Of a stretch of DNA of 64,000 nt, positions 57,488 through 64,000 are shown in pieces (position 1 is the first letter of the stretch; the number at the start of each line of letters is the position of its first letter). The stretch lies in the NCBI GenBank assembly GCA_002021875.1, contig CP018627.1, positions 744,001 to 808,000 on the forward strand. The letters run 5' to 3'. The position numbers and the translations under genes are program-made. The notes under the pieces are model-generated. The model saw only the letters and a program-made list of their open reading frames with translations, was not told the DNA's origin and searched no databases. Origin of the DNA: Streptomyces hygroscopicus (GTDB lineage: Bacteria > Actinomycetota > Actinomycetes > Streptomycetales > Streptomycetaceae).

Positions 57488-58789
57488 TCAGGGTGTCAAC
57501 AGCCGGTGCGCGGACAGCGCGAGCGACAACTCCACGACCTCTCGGGGGTGGTCCAGCGAACACCCGGTCAACTGCTCATAGCGGCGCAGCCGGTTGAGCA
57601 CCGTGTTGCGGTGGCAGAACAGCAGCTCGCCCGTGCGGCGCGCCGATCCCCCGCCCTCCAGCCAGGCGGCCAGCGTCGTCAGCAGCATCTCCCGGTCGGC
57701 GGACTCCAGCGCCAGGACGGGTCCGAGCATCCGGTCGGCGAGCGCGGCGCCGAGGTCCGGGGAGGACACCACCAGCGCCTCCGGATAGCGCTCGTCCAGC
57801 AGCGCCGCCTCCCCGGCGGCCGGGCGGGTGCGCAGCGCCGTATCGGCGAGCCGGCGGGCCGTGTTCACCGCGGCGAGACCGGACACGGCGGGGCTGACCC
57901 CGGCCCGGGCGCCGGGCGGCACCTCCAGCCCGCGCACCAGCCGCTCCGCGCCGGCGTCGCCGAGCAGCACGATGGCGTGGGCGGTGCCCTCCGCCGCATG
58001 CCAGACCGTGCGGAGTCCCGCGCACACCGTGGCGGGGTGCGGCGCCCTGGACGAGGTGTCGGCGTCCTCCAGCGCCACGACCGCGTAACGCCCCTGCTCG
58101 GGAAGGCCGAGGGCCTCCTCCGCCTCGGGGAAGTCGCTCACCCGGGCGGTGCCGTCGAGCAGCGCCGCGACGATGATCCGGTAGCGATTCTCCCGGTGCC
58201 AGGAGAGCTGCCGCTCGACCTCCTGATACGCCGTGGCGACGAGGGTGCAGTGCTCGTCGACGAAGTTCCATACGTCGGCGGCGACGTGGACCAGCGACTG
58301 GGCGCCGAGCGGGTCCTCCTTCGAGGCGGTCTCCAGAAGCTGCTCCCACACGACGGTGCAGCCGATGCGATACGCGTGCAGCAGCGCGTCCAGCGGAAAG
58401 CCCTGGGCGGCGCGGTCGGTGCCGATCCGCCACGCGCAGGACCTGGCCGATTCGCGCGTCTCCTTGGGGTGCACCAGCGAGCGCACATTGTTGCTGAGCG
58501 AGTCGTGGACCTCCCGCCACACCTCATGCGGATCGAGGGAGGGCGACCGGTAGGCGGGCTCCCGCTCCTTCATCAGCGCGACGATACGGTCCGCCAGCCG
58601 GGGCACCTCCTCGATGAGTACCCGGGCGGCACGGTGCAGCAGCGCCACGGTCTCGGCATCGGCCCGCGACCGGATCGGCGGACGGGCGGCGGGCATCCGG
58701 GGCGGCGTCCGCCCCCGGTCGGCGGACAGGCGGGGGACGGGGCGGCCCATGGCGGGGACGGAAGCGCGGGAGCCGGTGACTGGGTGCAT
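57488..58789 (-). CDS. PucR-type transcriptional regulator
   Basis: A 433-aa regulator. The C-terminal HTH_30 contains TGELLFCHRNTVLNRLRRYE and ends in VVELSLALSAHRLL, the PucR hallmark. A central GGDEF-like domain (about 200-330) and an N-terminal helical domain with SLSNNVRSLVHPKETRE and QGFPLDALLHAYRIGCTV precede it. PucR proteins respond to metabolites and activate catabolic genes. GAGGAAC lies upstream of ATG 58789. It is upstream and co-oriented with the symporter pair, with a 168-bp gap. Confidence 0.87.
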   Translation of the reverse strand: MHPVTGSRASVPAMGRPVPRLSADRGRTPPRMPAARPPIRSRADAETVALLHRAARVLIEEVPRLADRIVALMKEREPAYRSPSLDPHEVWREVHDSLSNNVRSLVHPKETRESARSCAWRIGTDRAAQGFPLDALLHAYRIGCTVVWEQLLETASKEDPLGAQSLVHVAADVWNFVDEHCTLVATAYQEVERQLSWHRENRYRIIVAALLDGTARVSDFPEAEEALGLPEQGRYAVVALEDADTSSRAPHPATVCAGLRTVWHAAEGTAHAIVLLGDAGAERLVRGLEVPPGARAGVSPAVSGLAAVNTARRLADTALRTRPAAGEAALLDERYPEALVVSSPDLGAALADRMLGPVLALESADREMLLTTLAAWLEGGGSARRTGELLFCHRNTVLNRLRRYEQLTGCSLDHPREVVELSLALSAHRLLTP

Positions 58790-58876
58790 GAACGTTCCTC
58801 CACCTGTGACGGGCAATGCGCAGCTCGACGCGGCAGCGTGAGGCCACGGCCAGGTTAGATACCAGAGCCTGCCCCG

Positions 58877-59650
58877 CTATTGCACCATCGACATACCGGC
58901 GGGTCGGTGGCTTCCGCGAATTCTCCTGCGCGCCCGGCCGGTGGCGGCGCGCAGCCGCAGCGCGGTGTGGGTCGCGGCGCGGACCGGCACCGCGGGCCGC
59001 CCAACGCCGAGCGCCCGGCGCAGCTCCTCGTCCAGGAGGCTGTCGGCGGCGCTGCCCGCGAGCGGGCCGAGCACACCGGGGACACGCCCGGCGAGCAGAT
59101 CCCTGGTGGCCGCCCACAGGGCGTGGGCCTCGGGGGTGAAGGTGAAGTGGGCCCGCTCGAAGTCCTCCTTCCACGCCTCGAACTCCCGCCGGTCCGGCGG
59201 GACGTCCGGAATGCCCATCCGCTCGGCGAGGGCGAGATAGAAGGTGTGGGACGCATCCCGTTCGGCGTCGGTGGGAGCGCGCCAGGCATAGGCGGCGCAC
59301 CAGCGCATCGGGGCGAGGTCGAAGCAGGCCAGCACATAGCGATAGGCGTCGTCGCTGATGGCCCACGGGGCGTGCAGACACTTCAGCGCGGTGACGGTCC
59401 GCTCGCCCTCCTCGCCGTCCAGACCGTGGCGGAACATCCGATACATCAACTCGCCGGTCGCCTTGGCGCGGGCCCGGGTGTGCCGGGTCATCCGGCCGGT
59501 GGCAGTGAGCACCCGAGCGATCTCCGGCACCGCGAAGGTACGGCAGAACCCCAGGTTGAGCCCCATCTTCAGATCCTGGGCGAAGGTATCGAACGCCACC
59601 CGGCGGTAGATCTCCTCGGCCTGCCGCAGCGCGGTGGGCGGCGGCGTCAT
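58877..59650 (-). CDS. MpaB/latex-clearing-type (DUF2236) oxygenase family protein
   Basis: A 257-aa helical protein. TFAVPEIARVLTATGRMTRH and RMFRHGLDGEEGERTVTALK lead to CLHAPWAISDDAYRYVL, which is the conserved LHxxW-T/A-x region of DUF2236 proteins, with candidate haem-ligand histidines near residues 55-95. Characterised relatives are haem-dependent rubber oxygenases and MpaB. Substrate unknown. The ATG 59650 overlaps the stop of a small upstream ORF (ATGA). Confidence 0.75.
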   Translation of the reverse strand: MTPPPTALRQAEEIYRRVAFDTFAQDLKMGLNLGFCRTFAVPEIARVLTATGRMTRHTRARAKATGELMYRMFRHGLDGEEGERTVTALKCLHAPWAISDDAYRYVLACFDLAPMRWCAAYAWRAPTDAERDASHTFYLALAERMGIPDVPPDRREFEAWKEDFERAHFTFTPEAHALWAATRDLLAGRVPGVLGPLAGSAADSLLDEELRRALGVGRPAVPVRAATHTALRLRAATGRARRRIRGSHRPAGMSMVQ

Positions 59651-59853
59651 CGTCGGCCTGCCTCGAGGACCTCATGGCGGCACAGGGCTTCCGCGACCGT
59701 ATTGACTTCGGCCAGGTCCCCGCCGACCGGCAACGATTCGACGTCGGCGGAGGCAAGGACGTACGGCCGCGCCCCGCCCTCGCTCGGCACCAGGGCCCGC
59801 ACATCGCGGAGGGGGCGTTCACCGCGGCGGGGATTGTCGTGGACTGCGGGCAT
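59647..59853 (-). CDS. Small hypothetical protein coupled to the MpaB-like gene
   Basis: A 68-aa ORF starting MPAVHDNPRRGERPLRDVRA and ending in AEALCRHEVLEAGRR. Its stop overlaps the next start by ATGA, the main reason to take it as real. It has one cysteine and no membrane helix. No family recognised. A start 16 codons earlier exists but would cross the divergent promoter. Confidence 0.5.
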   Translation of the reverse strand: MPAVHDNPRRGERPLRDVRALVPSEGGARPYVLASADVESLPVGGDLAEVNTVAEALCRHEVLEAGRR

Positions 59854-59921
59854 GGGGCCACCGTACTGGCGCTCACGGGATATGCTGTCGATCACTTGCA
59901 TCTTCGGGGGGAGAGTTCCGC

Positions 59922-60365
59922 ATGCTCGATCGTCTGGCGGTCCATGAGTTGATCCACCGCTGGTGGTTCGCCTTCGACGAAGGGCAGTTCGACGTCTGGC
60001 CCGAGCTGCTGACCGAGGATGTCCACATCACCTCCCGCTCGGACACCGGGAAGTCCCCGTACGAGGAGTTCATCGCCTCCGACAACCGGGGCCGCGAGCA
60101 GGTGATCGCCTGGCAGCGGCAGCACCGCGAGGCGGCCGGCTACCCGCTGCGCCACAACGCCTCGAACATCCACATCGAGCGGGTCGACGGCGATGACATC
60201 TCGGTGGTGTCGTATATGTACACCACCAACCTCACCGAGGGTCAGGTGACTCCGATCGCCAGCGGCGTGGTCCGCTGCGTGGTCCGGTCCGACGGCGCCG
60301 CCTACCGTCTCGCGGAGCTCCATACCGTGCTGGACACCCACGCGGTGGCGTTCACCGAGCGCTAG
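59922..60365 (+). CDS. NTF2/SnoaL-like protein
   Basis: A 147-aa alpha+beta barrel protein. LAVHELIHRWWFAFDEGQFD and WPELLTEDVHITSRSDTG are the usual N-terminal helix and first strand of SnoaL_4 proteins; HNASNIHIERVDGDDISVVS forms the sheet. Members act as cyclases, isomerases or polyketide/steroid-modifying proteins; no key residues fix the activity. GGGGGAG lies 7 nt before the ATG and TATGCT at 59880-59885 is a likely -10. Divergent from the MpaB-like gene. Confidence 0.85.
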   Translation: MLDRLAVHELIHRWWFAFDEGQFDVWPELLTEDVHITSRSDTGKSPYEEFIASDNRGREQVIAWQRQHREAAGYPLRHNASNIHIERVDGDDISVVSYMYTTNLTEGQVTPIASGVVRCVVRSDGAAYRLAELHTVLDTHAVAFTER

Positions 60366-60382
60366 AGGTCGATACGACGATC

Positions 60383-60415
60383 GCGGCGGCCACCCTCCCA
60401 GAAGGTGGCCGCCGC
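60383..60415. terminator. 12-bp hairpin between convergent genes
   Basis: The stem 60383-60394 pairs with 60404-60415 around a 9-nt loop, following the NTF2-like stop and lying past the SapA stop. Confidence 0.8.
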
Positions 60416-60464
60416 TCCCCCGTGTGTTTCCCCCGTCGGCTGTGCCGACGCGTGGCTTTCGGGC

Positions 60465-60911
60465 TTACCAGCCCTTGGTCACGCGGTGGGCCTTGAGGGA
60501 TCCGCAGTTCGATCCGTACGTCCAGGTGGACTGGTTGTCGATGCCCCCGGCCCAGTCCACGCACTTACCGCGCCCGTCGCCGTACACCGGGCCCGCGTAC
60601 GAGGTGTACGCGCCGCCGTCCTCGGCCGACTCGTCGGCGCCCTGAACGTACAGGTAGGCGAACATCGGAACCGCCTTGCCCGTGGCGTTCCGGACGGTGA
60701 CCACGCAGTTCTTGCCCTTGGCGGAGTTGTAGGTGAGGAAGACGGTGCCTTTGGAGCTGATGGGCGCCGAGTTCACCACCTTGTACCCGCTGCCACACAC
60801 CCCGTTGTACGCGGCCTTGGTGGCGGCCGATGCCTGCGGCGTCAGGGCCACGGTGCCCGCGATGGCGGTGGCGAGCACCGCGGTGGCGGCCATACGGCGA
60901 GAAAGATTCAT
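60465..60911 (-). CDS. Spore-associated protein A (SapA)-like secreted protein
   Basis: A 148-aa secreted protein. Signal MNLSRRMAATAVLATAIAG ends near ASA-A. The mature chain begins AAYNGVCGSGYKVVNS, then GTVFLTYNSAKGKNCVVTVR, AGPVYGDGRGKCVDWAG and a final Cys in GSNCGSLK: the four-cysteine pattern of streptomycete SapA, first seen on aerial hyphae and spores. AAGGGGG is well placed before ATG 60911. It points to a sporulating streptomycete-type host. Confidence 0.85.
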   Translation of the reverse strand: MNLSRRMAATAVLATAIAGTVALTPQASAATKAAYNGVCGSGYKVVNSAPISSKGTVFLTYNSAKGKNCVVTVRNATGKAVPMFAYLYVQGADESAEDGGAYTSYAGPVYGDGRGKCVDWAGGIDNQSTWTYGSNCGSLKAHRVTKGW

Positions 60912-61104
60912 TTGTCCCCCTTAATGATTCTTCATGGGCGTAGGCGCTGTTTGCGTCTGACTAGGGAGACATGTTGGGGTCGCGGATGGTTGTACGGCAT
61001 TCCACGACGGCTTCCGGCGGGCCGTTGAACGCCCGGTCCGGGCTTCCCGTATTCGACGGGACGGGCGACACGCCCGTCGTCGCACCGACCCGGAGGGCCG
61101 CCGG

Positions 61105-62010
61105 ATGACCTCGTATCGCACCGCCGCCGTGGGCGCTCTTCTCGGGGCCCTTCCCTGCCTGTTCACGGCGCTGGCCGCACAGCCCGCCCAGGCGCACGGG
61201 GCGCCGACGGACCCGGTGAGCCGGACGTTCGCCTGCTCCCCCGAGGGCGGGGGCGCGGCGCGGTCGGCGGCGTGCCGGGCGGCTCGGGCCGCCAACGGCC
61301 CGGAGGCGGCGGACTGGGACAACCTGCGTATCGCGGGGGTGGCGGGCAGGGACCGGGAGCGGGTCCCGGACGGGAAGCTGTGCAGCGGCGGTCTGGAGGC
61401 GTACCGGGGGCTGGACCTGGCGCGCCCCGACTGGCCTTCGACGCGGCTGTCGGCCGGGGCCGATCTCACCCTCACCTACCGGTCGACGATCCCGCACACG
61501 GGGACCTTCGAGCTGTATCTCACCAAGGAGGGCTACGATCCCGCGCGGCCGCTGAAGTGGTCGGACCTGGAGGCGAAGCCGTTCGCCACGGCCAAGGACC
61601 CCGCACTGGTCGACGGCGCGTACCGCATCAAGGCCACGCTGCCCGCCGACCGGACCGGCCGTCAGCTGCTCTATACGATCTGGCGGAACACCAGCACTCC
61701 GGACACCTACTACTCCTGCTCCGATGTGGTGCTGGGCGCCGGGGCCCGCTCGTCGGAGGCCCCCTCGTCGGAGGCCCCCTCGTCGGAGGCCCCCTCGTCG
61801 GAGGCCGCCGAGGCGTCCCGGGCCGCCACCCCGCCGTCCCAGGACGCCTCGGCGGCCTCCCGCGCCACCTCCGCCACTTCCGCCGCCTCCGCCACTTCCG
61901 AGGAGGACGACGGCGGCAGCACTCCCGTGCTGCTCGCCGGTGGTGCGTCCGTGCTGGTGCTCGGCGCGGGTGTCGCCGCCACCGTACGGCGGCGACGCCC
62001 GAGCCGCTGA
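61105..62010 (+). CDS. AA10 lytic polysaccharide monooxygenase with membrane anchor
   Basis: A 301-aa exported enzyme. The signal peptide ends at AQA, leaving H31 (HGAPTDPVSR) as the N-terminal copper-brace His; H131 in IPHTGTFELYL is the second. CSPEGGG, CRAA and the DWDNLRI stretch fit bacterial AA10 (chitin/cellulose) enzymes. After about residue 215 comes a Ser/Glu/Ala/Pro linker with repeats SSEAP, then a C-terminal helix VLLAGGASVLVLGAGVAATV with RRRRPSR. It should be tethered to the cell surface. GGAGGG precedes the ATG. Confidence 0.83.
   Translation: MTSYRTAAVGALLGALPCLFTALAAQPAQAHGAPTDPVSRTFACSPEGGGAARSAACRAARAANGPEAADWDNLRIAGVAGRDRERVPDGKLCSGGLEAYRGLDLARPDWPSTRLSAGADLTLTYRSTIPHTGTFELYLTKEGYDPARPLKWSDLEAKPFATAKDPALVDGAYRIKATLPADRTGRQLLYTIWRNTSTPDTYYSCSDVVLGAGARSSEAPSSEAPSSEAPSSEAAEASRAATPPSQDASAASRATSATSAASATSEEDDGGSTPVLLAGGASVLVLGAGVAATVRRRRPSR
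61750..61809 (+). repeat. Four tandem 15-bp repeats inside the LPMO gene
   Basis: TCGTCGGAGGCCCCC occurs at 61750-61764, 61765-61779 and 61780-61794, with a variant at 61795-61809. It encodes the SSEAP linker units and could change copy number in frame. Confidence 0.9.
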
Positions 62011-62020
62011 CGAGCTGCTG

Positions 62021-62884
62021 TCACCGGTAGCCGTGGCGTGCCGTGACGTGGCGCGGGTAGTAGCGCTCGTCGGGCGCGGGCCGGTACTCCTTCCAGCGCG
62101 GGGTGTCGCCGGTGGGCTGGTCGCCGAGGACGGTCACCCGCTGTCCCCTGCGGGGTTCGGTGTAGTCGTTGACGGCCAGGTGCTGGGTGGCGCGGTTGTC
62201 CCACATCGCCACGGCGCCGGGCTGCCAGCGGTAGCGGCAGTTGAACCGGGGCGACTCGGAGTGCTCGAAGAGGTACTGCAGCAGGGCGTCGCTCTCCGGG
62301 CGGCTGAGCTGCGGGATGTGCGAGGTCCACATGCGCGTCACGTACAGGGAGCGCCTGCCGGTCTCGGGGTGGATCCGCACCACCGGGTGTTCGGCGGAGT
62401 GCTCGCCGGTCTGCGGTGTGTTGAGGACGTGGACGGCGGTGAGCCCGTCGAGGAGTTCGCGCATCGGCTCGGAGAGCGCCTCGTAGACCAGGTACTGGTT
62501 GCTCCACATGGTGTCGCCGCCGGAGGCGGGACACACCTGCAGATGGAGGATGGAGGCGACCGGCGGATTGGGCTGGAAGGTCACGTCGATATGCCACTCG
62601 TCGGCCTTGGCGCCCTGGTCCGCGTCCAGGACGACGATCTCGGGATGGCCCTCGACCTTCGGCAGGAACGGATGGACCTCCAGCTCCCCCAGCCGCCGTC
62701 CCAGGGCGATATGCGCCTCGGGGGTGAGGTGTTCCTGGTCCGGGAAGAAGACCACGAGGTGCTTGAGCAGCAACTCGTGGACGTGCTCGAAGAGTTCATC
62801 GGTGAGCCCGGTCAGATCGACACCGCGGATCTCCGCGCCGAGTGCTCCGGAGACGGGAGTCACCATCAATTCGGAAGTGGACAT
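62021..62884 (-). CDS. TauD/TfdA-type alpha-ketoglutarate-dependent dioxygenase
   Basis: A 287-aa Fe(II)/2-oxoglutarate enzyme. The metal triad is H98 and D100 (EWHIDVTF) and H235 (TQHLAVND), with R249 (GQRVTV) binding 2-oxoglutarate. [16 protein letters not shown] opens the family fold. TauD homologues hydroxylate taurine, other sulfonates or amino-acid-like substrates. GAGGA lies about 11 nt upstream of ATG 62884; a longer reading crosses the monooxygenase gene. It follows the FAD monooxygenase by 14 bp, suggesting joint action in one pathway. Confidence 0.88.
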   Translation of the reverse strand: MSTSELMVTPVSGALGAEIRGVDLTGLTDELFEHVHELLLKHLVVFFPDQEHLTPEAHIALGRRLGELEVHPFLPKVEGHPEIVVLDADQGAKADEWHIDVTFQPNPPVASILHLQVCPASGGDTMWSNQYLVYEALSEPMRELLDGLTAVHVLNTPQTGEHSAEHPVVRIHPETGRRSLYVTRMWTSHIPQLSRPESDALLQYLFEHSESPRFNCRYRWQPGAVAMWDNRATQHLAVNDYTEPRRGQRVTVLGDQPTGDTPRWKEYRPAPDERYYPRHVTARHGYR

Positions 62885-62898
62885 GCGGTAAACCGTCC

Positions 62899-64000
62899 TC
62901 ACATGGGTTGCGGTCGGCCGGCCAGGGCGGCCGGCACTCGGTGGGCGCGCGGATCGGGGAGGAGACCGAGCTGCTGCAGCCGGTCCAGCGGGGTCAGCGG
63001 GCGCGGGCCGAGGCCCGACATGTTGTGGGTGACGGTGTGCAGCAGCCGGGGGTTGGCGCCGGTGTGACGGACGGCCCGGCGCCCGAGGACCCGGCCGCGC
63101 CACGACAGATCGGTGACCATCCGCGCCGCGTTGCCGCTGGTCCTGGCCGCCTGAGTGAGAAGGGGCAACTGCCGCTCGTGGTAGTCGCGCAGGGCGGCGT
63201 CCACCGCCGCGGCCGACATCCCGCCCGTACGCTCCAGCTGGCCCGACAGCCGCTCGGCGAGGGCACCGGCGCTGGTGATGGCGGTGTTCATGCCCTGTGC
63301 TGCCATCGGATGGACGGCGTACGCGGCCTCGCCGACCAGTGCCAGTCCGCGGCCGGCCAGCCGGGGCGACAGCAGCCGTCCGACGGGCAGCGTCTGGCGG
63401 CTGTCGAGATGGGCGAGCAGGGACGCGGTCAGCGGCTCCAGGGCGGGCACCTGGGACAGCGCCCGGGCGGCCCAGTCGGCCAGTCCGCCACGTGCCGTGA
63501 CGCCGCGCAGCTCATCGGGCCCGGCCTGGAGGTAGAGCCGCAACCGGCCGCCCGGCAGCGGATAGAGCAGCCGCAGCCCCCGGTCGGTGACATACGCGGA
63601 GAAGTCGTCGGCCCGCGCGGCCGCGTCGGCGTCGCCGATGTCGAAGGAGACCAGCCGGTGCGGATAGTCGGCCCGTTTGGCCTCGATGCCCGCCCAGGAC
63701 CGCAGCCGTGAGGAGATGCCGTCGGCGGCGACCACGAGTGGTGCCCGCTGCTCGTAGACCGTGCCGCCCTCGGCCAGCCGCAGCCCGGTGATCCGGCCGG
63801 AGTCGTCGCGCAGCGGCGCCTCCGCGCGGACGCCCCGGCGCAGCTCGACCCCCGGCCCGAGGCTCTCGGCCAGGGCGGCGAGGATGACGGTGTGGTCATG
63901 GGCCAGCAACCACTGGTCGGGGGCGGGCAGTTGGCCGTAGTCGAGGGACATCTGCGCGGTGCCTCGCGGATCGCGGACGACCAGCCGTCCGAGCCGGACC
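62899..64000 (-). CDS. FAD-dependent aromatic/UbiH-like monooxygenase, N terminus beyond the window
   Basis: At least 366 aa of a PHBH-fold flavin monooxygenase, open to the right edge. [12 protein letters not shown] is the conserved DG motif, and [20 protein letters not shown] the ribityl-binding motif, with GEA replacing the usual GDA. The N-terminal GxGxxG Rossmann motif lies outside the window. Such enzymes hydroxylate aromatic rings or quinone precursors with NAD(P)H and O2. It precedes the TauD-like gene in an apparent operon. Confidence 0.85.
   Translation of the reverse strand, partial: VRLGRLVVRDPRGTAQMSLDYGQLPAPDQWLLAHDHTVILAALAESLGPGVELRRGVRAEAPLRDDSGRITGLRLAEGGTVYEQRAPLVVAADGISSRLRSWAGIEAKRADYPHRLVSFDIGDADAAARADDFSAYVTDRGLRLLYPLPGGRLRLYLQAGPDELRGVTARGGLADWAARALSQVPALEPLTASLLAHLDSRQTLPVGRLLSPRLAGRGLALVGEAAYAVHPMAAQGMNTAITSAGALAERLSGQLERTGGMSAAAVDAALRDYHERQLPLLTQAARTSGNAARMVTDLSWRGRVLGRRAVRHTGANPRLLHTVTHNMSGLGPRPLTPLDRLQQLGLLPDPRAHRVPAALAGRPQPM

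Noticed and set aside
60405..61028. 207-codon plus-strand ORF opposite SapA
   Set aside because: Antisense shadow of the SapA gene, which has a clear signal peptide, cysteine pattern and ribosome site.
61750..61809. Intergenic minisatellite
   Set aside because: The 15-bp repeats lie inside the LPMO gene and encode in-frame linker units.
1..64000. Antibiotic biosynthetic cluster, prophage or integrative element
   Set aside because: Despite a TioU/DrrC-like ATPase and several oxygenases, no PKS, NRPS, terpene cyclase, RiPP precursor, integrase, transposase or tRNA attachment site is visible.

Overview
The window reads as chromosomal DNA from a Streptomyces-type actinomycete. GC is very high with strong third-position GC, GTG/TTG starts are common, many promoters appear leaderless, and it encodes a SapA-like spore-associated protein, streptogrisin-type proteases, an F420/deazaflavin-type reductase and a short cysteine-containing leader peptide of the kind seen before actinobacterial sulfur genes. 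I see no rRNA, tRNA, CRISPR array, insertion sequence, integrase or phage gene. The region looks like accessory chromosome-arm content: many small regulator-target pairs, secreted enzymes and transport operons.

Layout. 1-7.3 kb: end of a TetR regulator, a secreted sialidase-like hydrolase, an SDR, a broken ACC deaminase remnant, DhaK-DhaL, an acyltransferase and a methyltransferase. 7.3-17.4 kb: an XRE-cupin regulator, a cupin divergent from an Rrf2 regulator that is translationally coupled to a DsbA-like protein, then a palindrome, a promoter, a 24-aa leader peptide and a six-gene ABC transporter plus SsuD-like monooxygenase operon, probably for organosulfur uptake. 17.5-25.4 kb: a secreted S1 protease, a four-gene minus-strand operon (NAD kinase plus a three-subunit molybdenum aldehyde/xanthine oxidoreductase) and a radical SAM protein with unusual cysteine spacing. 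25.4-33.1 kb: an APC permease, small membrane proteins, a CDF metal transporter and a Tat-exported GH2 enzyme. 33.2-38.8 kb: a membrane-anchored S1 protease, a Ser/Thr kinase with a coupled small membrane protein, an FG-GAP lipoprotein and a histidine-phosphatase homologue lacking catalytic histidines, next to what looks like a cobalamin-riboswitch fragment.

39-47 kb: an MBL-Rieske fusion, a dienelactone hydrolase, an exported protein, a deazaflavin reductase, HtpG, and a TetR regulator divergent from a Thr/Ser dehydratase-like enzyme. 47.3-54.7 kb: a VOC protein, a tandem-MerR TioE-like regulator divergent from a UvrA-like resistance ATPase, an ascorbate-type PTS (IIC and fused IIA-IIB) and an MFS exporter. 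54.8-64 kb: a CGNR regulator sharing an operator with the MFS gene, a sodium:solute symporter with a small partner and PucR regulator, an MpaB-like protein, an NTF2-like protein, SapA, an AA10 LPMO with a membrane anchor, and a FAD monooxygenase-TauD pair cut by the right edge.

Recurring theme: divergent regulator/target pairs whose start codons sit about 7 nt after a recognisable -10 box and lack a Shine-Dalgarno, so both sides are probably leaderless. Convergent pairs are separated by long perfect hairpins without U tracts. Functional calls rest on protein sequence features read by eye; no database search was run.
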